From contig DF237127.1 of assembly GCA_000708835.1 (NCBI GenBank), positions 1 through 64,000 on the forward strand: a stretch of 64,000 bases of DNA, read 5' to 3'. The notes below the pieces were generated by a model that did not search any database, had not been told where the DNA came from, and saw only the letters and a list, made by a program, of their open reading frames with translations. How positions within the stretch are numbered: position 1 is the first letter of the stretch; every line of letters starts with the position of its first letter. This DNA is from Klebsormidium nitens (taxonomy: Eukaryota > Streptophyta > Klebsormidiophyceae > Klebsormidiales > Klebsormidiaceae). A program made the position numbers and the translations under genes. Positions 34,501-42,773 of this stretch are shown one piece after another.

Positions 34501-37500
34501 ATTCCCCAGCTTGCCAAATCAAATAGTCCGTTTCACAGGTGTTGGAAGTGTAATTTGTGGTACGAGGGCGGGCCGAACTCGGACAAGAGCGATCAATAGC
34601 GAACAGTAAAGCCGCCATGATCGTTGTTATACCTGTCAGCTTGCTGGAAAAACATAATTAAGTCCTGTTTTCTCGAGTCCATTGCAAGGCGGGACAAAAT
34701 GATTGGAAAGATGCTTGAACCTCTTTGATGTATCATTAAATTCTTCAGCGTGGGCGCTTCGCTATTGTCTCTCATATCTTAATAGAGGCAGGTCTTCCAG
34801 CGGAGGCAACCGCATATTCTGAATTCTCTCATATCTCTATTAACTGAGAACACACCGACACCTTGACCTAGAGGCATGTCTTTGCTTTTTCTTTTCGAAT
34901 TCGCTAAGAGATAACTTAGTCACACCGATTGCAGATATCCTTGTGTGCGGCCGGGGCTCTTTTAAACGATCCTTGCACGGTCAACACAGTCGACGGTCAT
35001 ATTCAGAAAACCGTCCGTAGAACCCGACTAGAGTGCAGTTGATAGCCAGCTCACCTGACAAGTCAGGGGACATTCAGTCAAGAGAGCGTCAAATCCAAAT
35101 CAAAACGGTGAGTGGATTACACGAGAAAGGTAAAGCAGATTCTGACTGCTCACATTCCCTATGCGTGTCGCTTCCGCTTTGACATTGAGGAGCGCCGTCC
35201 GGAATCGGTCCGAACTGCAGATCAGGAGCTTCTCCTGGACGACCGCGCTCGCGGCCGCGAACCGCTCCCGTCGGCCCAGCGTTCGCCACGTGTTGAAAGC
35301 CTGCCAAGGCGGGGCGACGTCTCAGACACATCCATGGCCTTTCATGTTGTTCAGAAGCAAGCTGGTTGCTTGCAGATTGCGCCTCTCTTCAAGAAAGCTT
35401 TATTCTGGAGATTGTCTCGTGAGTCTGATTAGCAGAAAAGAGATCTTTTTACGACCGCGGCCACGCGAAAGTACGCGGATCCTCATGTGTAAAGGCTTTA
35501 CTTACAGATTGCTCGTGAGAAGCTGGGAGAAGCTTTCAGCACGGGGTCATGCCGGCCGTTGTTCTGGTCACTCTTTCGAAGCGTCTCTTATTTTTGTACC
35601 GCCCATACTCTTCAAACTCTGCAATTCTCGCAACTCCAACATCTCACGACTTCCGCGCTTTGGAGCGGGATCTCACCTTGACCAGCGGAAACTTGCCAAA
35701 GAAGGTGATCCCCTTGAGCAGGTTGTACACGGACTTCCGCTGGATCCAAACGGACAGCGGAATGGATTCGGACGTCTCGCCCTCGATCAGGTGCACGACT
35801 CCGGACGCGGACATGGTGAAGTGCTCGGATCCGGCCATCGACGGCGGAACGACCTGCGGAATGAGCGGAACAGCGTGGCCTCTTGAGTATCTTGAAACGG
35901 GAACACATTTGTGAGCTTCTAATTTGGCACCTATTGGAATTTTCTTCACTCTGCGAGGTCAGAAGCTCCAGACTGCTGATACACAAACGGTATTACTGGC
36001 AAGGAAACCACAGGTTCGACCATTGACACAGACAAACGGAGTGCAACCACAGACTCAATACGGACGTAGACAATGGCGAACGGGTCGACTACGACTTCGA
36101 TATATGGTTTCAGCAAGACACCGTCTGAAGCAGGCATTTCACCGAATCTGATCAGTTCGACGAGTCAGGTTTTACCAAAACGACTTGTGATGTTCTCTTA
36201 AAACAAGTACATTTCAAATCTACCACTGGCAAACACTGGAAACAAACAAGAGCTGCGGGAAGACATTCCTCAGATCGAAGGTATCAAAATCGTACAAACC
36301 TGTAGGTCATACGGATCAAACCCCCCGATCGCCCGTTTTGACGCGTAGTCCAGAAACAGCAGTTGCGGGCCCGCAGAGCTCCCCCCCCGGGACAGAAAAT
36401 ACTTGACCGCATCCTCCCCCGTCCGCACTTCTCGCGGCAAGTTCTTGTATTGCGACGCACCACCCACGGCAGGTTTTCCAATCGTTCGCGGAGAAACGGG
36501 CTCTGGGGGGGAGTGCGAGGTAGGGGACATGGGTACCAATTCTGATTTTGTCCCCTGGCTGTCGATGTCAAGGGGGAAGTCCGGTATGGGCGGGGAAGAT
36601 GCTAATGGGGGGGGCACATTGTAAGGGAGTTTTGGGGGGGGGTGGGGGGAGTTGGGGGGCTGTGTGCTGAGGAGGGTGCCTTCGAGCTCGTGCTTGATAA
36701 CGTGACTGGCGGTGTTGGCAGCGGACTCGTTGATGGAGATCGGGGTCTGCGATCAAACACTCCCGTTGATCGGATCTTTGCACGTTTCCCAAGCCGTGTA
36801 TGAAAATAGATACATGATTTGGCCTATGATGAACGAAGGCGATTAGACGACGCACGACGCAGTTCATGTCTCTCTTCACAAGGATTAGTAGAGTCACGTC
36901 AAAGTTGAAGACCTATGGTGGCGGGGTTCATAAGAAGGTGTCTGCTTGCACACATTGCTTTTGCCCCTCAATGTCGGGTCTTTTGCCAAGCGGTGTCGCG
37001 TCAATCGTTGGTGACACAGACGAAGGGAATCAAAGCGCCAGCCGATCTGCTTGCGCAATCCACTTGGAAAAGTTGTAGAGCCGATCATAACAATTCTTGA
37101 GGGCAAAGCCTGCAAGAACCTGTCACTTTATTTTGCAACCTGCTAATGACTTTGCAAACTTGGGTAGCTTTTCTCAACCCATTGCGAGCCTGAATCTGGG
37201 TCCAATTGACTCACAGTCGCTGTACTTGCCCGCAAAAAACTGTCACAGAATTGCTTAGAGAACTGCTATGCGCCTGGAGTAGTGCTTACCTTGCCACGGG
37301 GAATGGCGCTCAGCATCTCTGGCGCCCACACCGCTTTCCGCTTCCCAGGGGGCAAGCCAAACTCCTCCGCCGTTTCCAGGGGGTCCGTCATGCCCCGCTC
37401 AATGTCCATTGTTACCCCCCCATCTTGATCTTGCCCGAATTCAGAAAGAGGCCCCGAGTTGCCCTGACTCAGCTGCGCCGCGCCCACCGCAAAGTACTCA

Positions 37501-38792
37501 TTCTCGTTCCTCCAGCTCGCTTCCATCGAGCTCAGCATCCCCCCTGTTTCCTCTGTCACCTGCCCCCCCCACTTGGATTCCATCGAAACCCCCATTGTCT
37601 CCGCCATTTGACCCCCCATTTGTAACTCCCCCCCGGCCCTGATCTTCTCCGTAGCTTGACTTCCTGGACTGTAATCCAACGACCCCCGGACTTTTGCCAT
37701 TGAGCGAGGGCTCAGATTTAACAGCGACGAGCTCACAGAGTGCGTCAGTACGATGTCATCGTCGCTGCGTGATGTCACCACCCCCCCGGAAGAAAGCGGC
37801 CGCCGCTCCCGCCACTCCTGGAGGGGCAGCTTTGTCAGCTGGCCTGGGGTGGCAACTAGGTGCGGGGAGGAAAGCCAGTCCCCCTCCTTTTCCACATTCT
37901 CCCTCACATTTAGCGGTTTCAGAAAGACCACCCCCCTACTGTTTGGCCGCATGTTCTCCTCCCTCCCTACGACGGCGTCCACCAGCTTTCTACCGCTGAC
38001 CTCAGCTTTTCTGAGGTCAGCAGCTCTGCTGACGTCAGCTCTGGCGACGGACACCAGCGGCGGCGTCCGCGTGCTCCGTACGGCGCCATAGCGTCCGACG
38101 TCCTCCCTGGAGCTCTCGGGCGAGACCTCGGGAAGGCGGAGCTCTCTCTGTCGCTCGTGATCGCTCTTGCTTCTGTTGCGGGAATTCCGCGCACTCCGCT
38201 CCCTGATTGCATTCTGTCCCAAGAGGCCTTCCCAGCCGACCAGTTCTGGAAGGGTTCTGTCTTCGTGAAGGCGTGTGGTGCGCGTGATTACTTTGGGGAG
38301 GTGAAAGGGCTCCCTCCCTTTCGGGGGTGACCCGTCGTGGGCCATCAGAGCTGGCTTCCCCTACAAGGAGCTCTTGCATTCAGCTCTGCACACATGTTCA
38401 AGGTATTACTAGCTTGTGTTGCTAAGATCTTCCTCAAAACATTAATCATCAAAGAGTGAGGAAGGTAAGGCTATTAAGTAATTAGCGGTCCCAGGGAATC
38501 TGATTGACTGAGGGCATCAGCTGTCTGGGCTTGCCTGAGCTCCTTGGCTCTCCAAAATTCGCGACCTTCCTCGCATTCTCGTCATGCAGGCTTGCATTAG
38601 CTTCTGAATCTTATCGCTGGTGACTAGGGCGAAGATTAGGGTTTGGGTCCACCTCACCGTCTGCGCGCGCGAAACGCGCAATCCGATGGCGTCGGTTCTG
38701 AATATCGCCGAGGCCTGCTGGTAACGGCGTTTGAACGGAGCCAAACCCTCAATAATAGCGCTAGCTAGAGTACCGGTATTAGCAGGCTCCAT
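5536..38792 (-). CDS. Dynein heavy chain-like protein with degenerate motor, complete gene
   Basis: Twenty-nine exons, 5' to 3': 38792-38658, 38360-37290, 36746-36300, 35853-35677, 35300-35154, 34281-34139, 33167-32894, 32408-31767, 30647-30483, 30235-30128, 29306-29205, 28549-28373, 27519-27337, 26722-26307, 25810-25678, 25288-25058, 24639-24439, 23460-23270, 20143-19843, 19470-19108, 18597-18338, 17974-17851, 17148-16588, 16001-12499, 12101-12008, 11336-11035, 10301-10052, 9323-8226, 7590-5536. They sum to 13,854 bp, 4,617 codons plus stop, with every junction in phase. Domain order is that of a dynein heavy chain: tail, linker, AAA1-4, stalk with microtubule-binding domain, AAA5-6. AAA1 lacks both Walker motifs, so force production is unlikely. 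An axonemal or assembly role is inferred. Animals have a comparable dynein-like protein, DNHD1; orthology is untested. The first exon (start ATG at 38792) is the least certain part. Confidence 0.85.
8226..9323 (-). CDS. Dynein-like gene, exon 28: stalk base and AAA5
   Basis: Residues 3568-3933, in one 1,098-bp exon. LENLPGDAILAAG followed by FLGALTPAEK matches the canonical NL.GDVLLAAAFI.YLG.F segment after the stalk. RPPLIVDPDGEF corresponds to WPLMIDPQGQ of AAA5, and LYTTHPNPGALPGYVIGLWN to LTTKLPNPHYLPEV..K.tliN. Spacing between these is altered and a charged linker is inserted. The exon ends SLETMRQ, in phase with exon 29. Confidence 0.85.
9713..9950 (-). repeat. Two decayed copies of the 3' edge of dynein exon 27
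   Basis: Segments at about 9872-9945 and 9713-9765 repeat the exon end at 10048-10125, which encodes MGRLKRAYVE and its donor. Spacing is about 175 and 165 bp. The nearer copy still has a GT after GTCGAG. Neither is needed for the open reading frame. Confidence 0.75.
10052..12101 (-). CDS. Dynein-like gene, exons 25-27: stalk and microtubule-binding domain
   Basis: Encodes about residues 3352-3567. This is the best conserved part. Exon 25 continues the outgoing helix. Exon 26 carries VELKSFSTPPPLVKTVMEA, followed by VCLLMG and LDKDRIPDKTLKALQK. Exon 27 carries HPSFTPAAVEQVSKAC and SLCMWVLAVVEYAR, all typical dynein microtubule-binding domain motifs. A returning helix follows (RRLGAVQRKVDEEAIRLQER). 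So microtubule binding is probably kept even though AAA1 is dead. Decayed copies of the exon 27 edges lie on both sides. Confidence 0.9.
10407..10700 (-). repeat. Decayed copies of the 5' edge of dynein exon 27
   Basis: The stretch 10407-10472 repeats 10239-10306 (acceptor and first exon codons) at a spacing of 168 bp. A weaker fragment is near 10661-10700. Confidence 0.7.
12499..16001 (-). CDS. Dynein-like gene, exon 24: AAA2-AAA4 and first stalk helix
   Basis: One uninterrupted 3,503-bp GC-rich exon, residues 2185 to about 3352. It begins WENGLLPTL (canonical W.DGil), then the AAA2 core (LCLPTGETFRVPAGA). AAA3 follows with P-loop GPPSSRKS (2537-2544; the Gly before Lys is Arg) and an intact Walker B-like VMIDD near 2603-2607, then SLELLRQVL. 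AAA4 has GPPCCGKR (3020-3027; the Thr/Ser after Lys is Arg). Long charged inserts separate AAA3 from AAA4. The last 130 residues are an Ala/Arg/Leu-rich helix corresponding to stalk helix CC1. Both flanking junctions are in phase. Confidence 0.87.
16588..18597 (-). CDS. Dynein-like gene, exons 21-23: inactive AAA1 and start of AAA2
   Basis: Encodes residues 1870-2184. AAA1 opens normally (YGFEYLGDD, canonical YGYEYLGN). The Walker A site, canonically GPAGTGKTET, is replaced by PEPEAGGVNT at about 1923-1932: no Gly-rich loop and no Lys. Walker B, canonically CFDEFNRI, reads LSLSNLDAL at about 1972-1980, so the catalytic Asp-Glu pair is Ser-Asn. The sensor region after QPGFAL also lacks the usual NPGYAGR. 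From there to the AAA2 P-loop the protein is much shorter than in motile dyneins, so most of the AAA1 helical subdomain is missing. AAA2 has a proper Walker A, GDVLSGKT, at 2119-2126, followed by YPGALTQDELLGEY. Confidence 0.87.
18631..18752. repeat. 61-bp tandem duplication in dynein intron
   Basis: Two copies starting at 18631 and 18692, differing at only a few positions (both contain GATGTAGAATTCCTTTTC). They lie just upstream, on the coding strand, of exon 21. Unlike the other arrays, I see no exon sequence in the unit. Confidence 0.85.
19108..25810 (-). CDS. Dynein-like gene, exons 15-20: linker domain
   Basis: Encodes residues 1396-1869, the lever-like linker. Landmarks are CLRPRHLAQF (canonical lR.RHW motif), MEEWEDFL, SSQWGAMM, FPRLYFLSDPELL (canonical FPRFFFLS..ELL), VSHLISKCF (canonical QPHL.KCF), ADAIQWTADVDNAL and LRYTWQE (canonical LRYYW). 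The match is continuous across five splice junctions, which fixes the exon order. The intron between exons 18 and 19 is 3.1 kb and holds two of the largest edge-copy arrays. Confidence 0.88.
20150..20940 (-). repeat. Five decayed tandem copies of the 5' edge of dynein exon 19
   Basis: Exon 19 starts at 20143. Copies of its acceptor side and first 25 or so codons (around LLTLAAARDFSTVSHLISK) recur with equivalent start points near 20300, 20452, 20632, 20789 and 20919, so the spacing is about 130-180 bp. Identity falls with distance, and most copies have stops or lost acceptors. Confidence 0.85.
20950..22500. other. Intron interior without recognised content
   Basis: Middle of the 3.1-kb intron between dynein exons 18 and 19. 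No exon fits the heavy-chain sequence here, because exons 18 and 19 join directly. About 21,180-21,500 is G/T-rich on the plus strand. A 10-bp inverted pair, ACTCGGTCCG at 21,773 and CGGACCGAGT at 21,824, may mark a short hairpin. Confidence 0.5.
22540..23259 (-). repeat. Five tandem copies of the 3' edge of dynein exon 18
   Basis: The exon end and donor at about 23,261-23,340 recur with equivalent start points at 23,125, 22,982, 22,826, 22,691 and 22,549, giving spacings of 136, 143, 156, 135 and 142 bp. Each copy spans the codons for FADHLDTLRTGFPRL plus the donor and following intron. The first copy downstream still has a GTGAGC donor and high identity. Later copies decay. Confidence 0.9.
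24155..24400 (-). repeat. Decayed copies of the 3' edge of dynein exon 17
   Basis: The exon end at 24,439-24,500 (codons for RKLMPSEYQLFE) is echoed at about 24,335-24,395 and again near 24,160-24,205. The nearer copy keeps the order of matching words but has lost its donor. Confidence 0.65.
24865..24935 (-). repeat. Copy of the 3' edge of dynein exon 16
   Basis: Repeats 25,056-25,120 (end of exon 16, PVLGGLPALMRRF, and donor) about 189 bp further downstream on the coding strand. Confidence 0.8.
25385..25470 (-). repeat. Copy of the 5' edge of dynein exon 16
   Basis: Repeats 25,230-25,315 (acceptor and codons for VSVTALLGLPLRTLD) about 156 bp upstream on the coding strand. So both edges of exon 16 were duplicated independently. 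Confidence 0.82.
26307..35853 (-). CDS. Dynein-like gene, exons 4-14: tail and stem
   Basis: Encodes residues 552 to about 1396. Recognisable heavy-chain landmarks in order are HFTMSASGVVHL (exon 4), AFNTWRTLGRRERF (exon 5), RNLGVFVRCADAILLGEVV (exon 7, the usual FIRLADY region), FDPSFADV (exon 8), KAKLLPLAG (exon 11), a helical pair ending MKDLLAQ (exon 12) and LWDALCEWSAFV (exon 14). Exon 8 carries a 150-residue low-complexity insert. Several exons here are bordered by decayed copies of their own edges. Exon 12 ends at a GC donor instead of GT. The pattern of landmarks resembles single-headed inner-arm heavy chains more than cytoplasmic dynein. Confidence 0.8.
27795..28250 (-). repeat. Three copies of the 3' edge of dynein exon 12
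   Basis: The exon end at 28,373-28,450 (AAQQLKADVDAIGAMKDLL) is repeated with exon-end equivalents near 28,146, 27,985 and 27,807. The copy at 27,985 has a GT donor (CAG/GTAACC), while the functional exon has a GC donor. The other two copies have neither. Confidence 0.88.
29395..29625 (-). repeat. Two copies of the 5' edge of dynein exon 11
   Basis: Exon 11 starts at 29,306. Copies start at about 29,464 and 29,604 and cover the codons for VDTQRVKAKLLPLAGATLHG. Both keep an AG acceptor. The further copy is closer in sequence to the exon than the nearer one over part of its length. Confidence 0.88.
29779..30091. repeat. 313-bp nested hairpin (foldback element) in dynein intron
   Basis: Outer arms 29,779-29,851 and 30,019-30,091 are inverted copies, about 73 bp each and mostly identical (core CTTACAGCGCATTTCAGGCA). 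Inside, a second inverted pair begins GCGTTACCAATCAACTTAGG and ends near the left part of 29,960 (GTAACGC), around GCCATTCAGCC. A third pairing links TTACCAATCAACT with AGTTGATTGGTAA. It lies within the intron between exons 10 and 11. It could be a MITE or a small-RNA-type hairpin. Confidence 0.8.
30750..30792 (-). repeat. Copy of the 5' edge of dynein exon 9
   Basis: Repeats the acceptor and first codons of exon 9 (30,613-30,652) at a distance of about 142 bp. Only one copy is seen. Confidence 0.75.
31257..31680 (-). repeat. Three copies of the 3' edge of dynein exon 8
   Basis: The donor-side segment of exon 8 at 31,761-31,830 (codons for QPVMGNLSRVALAYPK) recurs at about 31,607, 31,433 and 31,263, giving spacings of 164, 174 and 170 bp. 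The first two copies keep a CACCT (GT donor) next to the exon end. Confidence 0.87.
33240..33780 (-). repeat. Three clear and one faint copy of the 5' edge of dynein exon 7
   Basis: The exon start at 33,100-33,176 (codons for CCKAVIREVVAANAPPEQSA with acceptor) recurs near 33,306, 33,466 and 33,621, plus a weak trace near 33,750. Spacing is about 135-160 bp. The AG acceptor survives in the nearest copies. Confidence 0.88.
33955..34025 (-). repeat. Copy of the 3' edge of dynein exon 6
   Basis: Repeats about 34,100-34,150 (GAAGCTGTCTGCCCAC and neighbours), including the exon end and donor, at about 120 bp distance. Confidence 0.75.
34400..34610 (-). repeat. Two copies of the 5' edge of dynein exon 6
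   Basis: Exon 6 starts at 34,281 (codons for IAIGSLLSRFGPPPYHE). Copies lie at about 34,402-34,466 and 34,556-34,608. Together with the downstream copy, exon 6 is flanked on both sides. Confidence 0.85.
36300..38792 (-). CDS. Dynein-like gene, exons 1-3: N-terminal tail
   Basis: Encodes residues 1-551. Exon 1 (45 codons) begins at ATG 38792 and splices in phase to a 1,071-bp exon. That exon encodes a charged, Ser/Arg-rich, probably disordered region ending near EMLSAIPRGK. Exon 3 encodes a Pro-rich stretch, then the start of the conserved tail: a hydrophobic segment followed by FDPYDLQ, matching the heavy-chain motif [FN]PYDL before the first tail strand. The upstream 267 bp are shared with the divergent nucleosidase gene. 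An alternative start is the in-frame ATG at 38345 in exon 2. Confidence 0.7.
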
Positions 38793-39059
38793 CAGCTTTC
38801 AGTGGCTCATCCGAACGGCAGTGATAACGGCTGTCTGAAAGGGCGGAGGCGGCGACCCCAATGCCAAAAGTGCCATCACTAGTCCGATCACGGCATTTTG
38901 GAAGGCAGATCTGCGCAGCTGGTTGTGCGCACTGGCGCCCCGTCAAAGCAGCATTTGTGCAGCCAATTCCATCCTAGGAGCTTCCAGGCTCTTGCTAGAG
39001 TAGACGTATTCTGAAAGAGATTCGTTTCCTGAAGGGAGGCAGTGATTTTCAGCTTAACA
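38793..39059. promoter_or_regulatory. Shared upstream region of divergent genes
   Basis: Only 267 bp separate the dynein-like start (minus) from the nucleosidase start (plus), so both promoters and 5' UTRs must share this stretch. No TATA box or other core element was identified. Confidence 0.55.
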
Positions 39060-42000
39060 ATGTCGCCTAACTCAGAATCGTCTGTGGAGGACAAGGGGAT
39101 AGTCGAGGATCGCTCCCAGCATCGTGCAATCAAGACAGTGGCAGTTCTCTTTGGTAAGTTCAAAGTCTTCCTCATCAGATCTGAAGTATTTTGCCTTTAT
39201 GACTGGCAAATCTTGAAAAAGCGAGGCTGGGTTCGACTCTCTCACTAGGCAGCAAGTTCCTAGCAGCAATTGACAACAGCTGGAAGTCCTGGAACCAAGC
39301 TGATCTCAGGATCTGGAGAATTTTTCAAGAGAACACTCCCACAGATACTGGCTATCGTGAAACTCTGGAAACCCTGGAAATCTGCATAACCTTATGATGG
39401 CATTGAGTTAGTGTAATCTGCAACAGAGCAGATGCCACCATGAATCATGTTGTTAGGCCTGGCCGATGGGTTCACTTCTGGTAAACACTTTAGGTAAATA
39501 CCTTAATGATCTCGAGGCCTCAGTTCTTTGTGCCCTGGAGAATTATCTTGATTGGTTGCTTCATGCCATGTCTGACGTTCACTGTGCTCAAGTCCAATAG
39601 AAGTGCGCTGGAGGGAAAATTGGGCGCGGCTTGATGAGACGTGGAATACAAAGAAAGCTTCAGCGAGCGGGAGCTTACTCTTCATCTTTCCCTGGTTGCA
39701 GCGATGCAGGCCGAGTCGACGCCCCTCATCGAACACTTGAAGCTGACTGTGAACTCAGACCACTTGTGAGTTTTCTGTAACTCGTGAAAGGAAGTTGTCT
39801 GTTGTCTTTGCACGCTCTCAGAAATGTTTCACATTCCTGTATAAGTATAGACAACGAATTTGCACGTTTTCAAAAATTTCACGAGTCCTGTATAGGTATA
39901 GAGATGAGAAATTACTTCCTGTTGTGCTGTTTTAGGACAAGCTTATGCTGACCTGTGCTCAAGCTGGCTGTTACACCACCAACTAGAGAGCTGGACGATT
40001 TGTAGCTTGGGGCAGCTCTAAACATCAGAAGGCCCAGTTCAAGCCGAACTCTGGGATAGCCTTTGGTTTCAACATGTCAACAAGAAGCTGAAAGGCATTG
40101 TTTCGCTTTCCTAACACGACCACGATTGGGCAGATCCTGATGGTTACTAACTTCATAGTATCGTTCTTGACCAGGTTTCCAAAGGGATCCCCCTGGATTG
40201 TGTACTCCGGGGGCCATGGCGACGTGCACTTCCACGTAATCGTACCGGGAAAGGACGGCGAGACAGGTGTCGATAACGTGGGCACTGTCCCTGCCGCCGT
40301 CGCGACATACGCGGCGATCGACAAGTTGAAGCCGGACCTTCTTATAAATGCGGGGACATCTGGAGGGTTCAAAGTGAGCGCTGTTTAAATGAGGGTAGTG
40401 ACAAGTGGCTAAATGTGAGAACAACGTGTTTGTGGAACAGTCGTTGAGGGGGTTCGATGGGTGGATGTACTTGGGTGGTTCTTACCCGTTCTTTCGGCCC
40501 AAGCATAGCGAGTCACAACTGCAGGCTTTGAGGCGTATGCTAGTCTGCAGACTCCAGCTGATGAGCTGCACGTGCCAGACGGTTATAACCCAAAAAAAAA
40601 AGTCACAACTGCAGACTGTCAAACATGAAGAGTTGCCAATGCTTCCGTTTCGTTGTGTACTTAATCTCCAGTGCAATCGATTGTTGCTGGTGACAGTTTT
40701 CCAAGCTCAAGGGGACCCTGCGCATGAGGGCGGGTCACGGGACACTGTCGATAAAGTGCAAATTCTTCGCAAACGGAAAGTGTTTCCAGGAGGGAAATAA
40801 CGGGTGCAAGTCGTGGACAGCATCTTGGATAGTGAAAGACCGCTGGAAATGTCAGCTGCTTATGGTCGCTTTTCGTTCCTTCAGGCGAAGGGCGCGGCGA
40901 TCGGGGACGTGTACTTTATTTCCACCTTTGTCAACCACGATCGGAGGATACCTCTACCGGTAAGCTTTTCGCGAATATCAACTCAGCTTCCAATTCAAAA
41001 GGAACGCCTGAGACCCATCGGTTATTGGTTGAGGTTCATGACCTCTGTTTTCCAAAGTGTTTCCTGTGCAGTTAAAAAGAATTTGTTCGGACATGTTGAA
41101 TCAGTCGCTGAACTTCTTCTGGTAGTGATTGCATGTGCTAGCCGCGAGCCAGGCCACGTGTCTATCTGCGAATCAATCGCTTTCTCTCCAAAAGACGTCA
41201 ACGACTGCCAACGACAAGCAGTAATTGCATGTGCACATCACGTGCCCGTTTGAGATGGCGGATTTTAACGGCAGACGTCGTCCGGGTATGATTCGCAGGG
41301 CTTCGAAAAGTACGGGATAGGAGCAAAGCAGGCAACGCAGGCGCCGAATTTGGTCAAGGCATTGGGACTTAAGGTATGGCTGGACCACTCGGAAAAGATG
41401 GAGGACCACCGGTGTCATTGTTCGTCTTCTTCTCTCCTCTCGAGCGTGGCAGCTCTAAGCACAGTGAGGGGAATAGCTCAAGGGCTTACGACTGGTAGTG
41501 CCTGTGCTTCAGACGCTGTGACTTATGTGCACGGAAGCGGCCTTCGTTGCCCCTCCGGATCTGGTTGCTCGAGTCGAAGTCTGATTGGTATCTCAAGCGT
41601 AAAATGGTGGGTCTGTAGGTTTCGGTTGACGCAATGACGGTTTAGAGACTGGAGTACTTCGAAGGAGGACACACGACACGGTGGCTATCCTTCCTGCGTC
41701 GTTGTTCCAACTTTGTTACGACAAGATGTGTCAGAATGCGCTTTTTGTGAGGAGCTCGTGCTTGCCAACTTCCTCTCGATAAACGCAATACGGATTGTAC
41801 AAACGTTTGTACAAGCCCGATGTTCGCGTTCCGCACACTTGCCAAAATAGACCATTAGTTGGTCAAGTCAATGGGGAGTACTTGGGATTCACAACTTAAA
41901 AATCAGAAGCCAAGCAGATACTGATTGCTGTAATGTAGCACCGAGCGCTGATTACGAGACAATAGAACCTGACCTGCTCGTGATAATTTTGTGAGTGCAG

Positions 42001-42773
42001 GAGGGCATTCTTTCCACCGCCAACTCGTTCGACCTTTCGGAAAAGGACCGGGAATGGATTACCAAGAACGACGCGACGGTAAAGGACATGGAGGTGGGTC
42101 ATCTTGCATCGTCATCTCACGCCTAGTTGTCTTCCACCTTGGAAACATCGGTCATTGTCGTGTTGTTCTTCTCAAGTGCCAAATTGCGCGTACCTTCTTC
42201 GCCTTTAAGATCCGTCTGCCGACGGTGACTGCAGCCGGGCCAGTTGCAGCTTGTTGTGAACACGACACATGATTACGTTAAGTAGGACGGAGACAGATGC
42301 TTCGACAAGATTTTCAAGCAGAGACGAGTTTGATGCTTCATCTAGCGCTTGGGTAGCCTCCTTCTCAAGGCTTGGCTACAGATTCGAAAAGCGTCTGCCT
42401 TAAGTATACTCAGATGGTCTTCCGTGCTGGTTTATGGTTTATGGTTTATGGTTTATGGTTTATGCTCTCAACGAGGAACTTGAGAGCTCGATGACTTTCA
42501 CCACTTCAAAGGGAAACAAGCAAAAACTCAGAAAACATTAAAGATCAACTTCTGACCCGAGATTGCTTCTCGCAGGGGTCTGGTTTCGCCTGGGTCGCCG
42601 CCACGCTGGGCGTTCCGTTCCTTGGGATCAAAGCGATCACGGATCTGGTAGACGGGGGGAGGCCGACGCAGGAGGAGTTCTTGGAAAACCTCCACACGGC
42701 GGCGGCCGCGCTTAAAAGGGTTGTGCCTGAAGTCGTCAGTTTTGCATCAGGGAAGAGACTGAACGAGTTGTGA
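39060..42773 (+). CDS. MTN: 5'-methylthioadenosine/S-adenosylhomocysteine nucleosidase, complete
   Basis: Seven exons: 39060-39153, 39702-39765, 40175-40373, 40885-40959, 41299-41373, 42001-42093, 42576-42773 (stop TGA at 42771). They total 798 bp, 265 residues, the usual length of plant MTN enzymes, and all junctions are in phase. The enzyme splits methylthioadenosine to adenine and methylthioribose in the cytosol, feeding the methionine (Yang) salvage cycle. Visible motifs: AMQAE near residue 36 (catalytic Glu), DNVGTVPAAVAT, LLINAGTSGGFK, NHDRRIPLP, NDATVKDMEGSGFAWVA (Glu 200) and ITDLVDGG (Asp 223). These match the catalytic Glu/Glu/Asp set of the family. The usual LSTG[DN]S reads LSTANS. 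The start ATG at 39060 gives a 28-residue plant-like leader. An upstream in-frame GTG at 39042 is not a likely start. Confidence 0.93.
42429..42463. repeat. Five tandem GGTTTAT heptamers
   Basis: A perfect 35-bp microsatellite in the last intron of the nucleosidase gene. The unit is a one-base variant of the plant telomere repeat TTTAGGG, but a chance heptamer is equally possible. Confidence 0.95.

Noticed and set aside
5536-38792. Dynein-like gene as a pseudogene
   Set aside because: All 29 exons are open and in phase over 4,618 codons and linker, stalk and AAA6 motifs are well conserved. Loss is confined to ATP sites and the C-terminus.
41461-41560. Possible nucleosidase exon encoding GIAQGLTTGSACASDA
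   Set aside because: No acceptor gives an open frame in the required phase, and exons 5 and 6 join in phase to give the expected family sequence and length.
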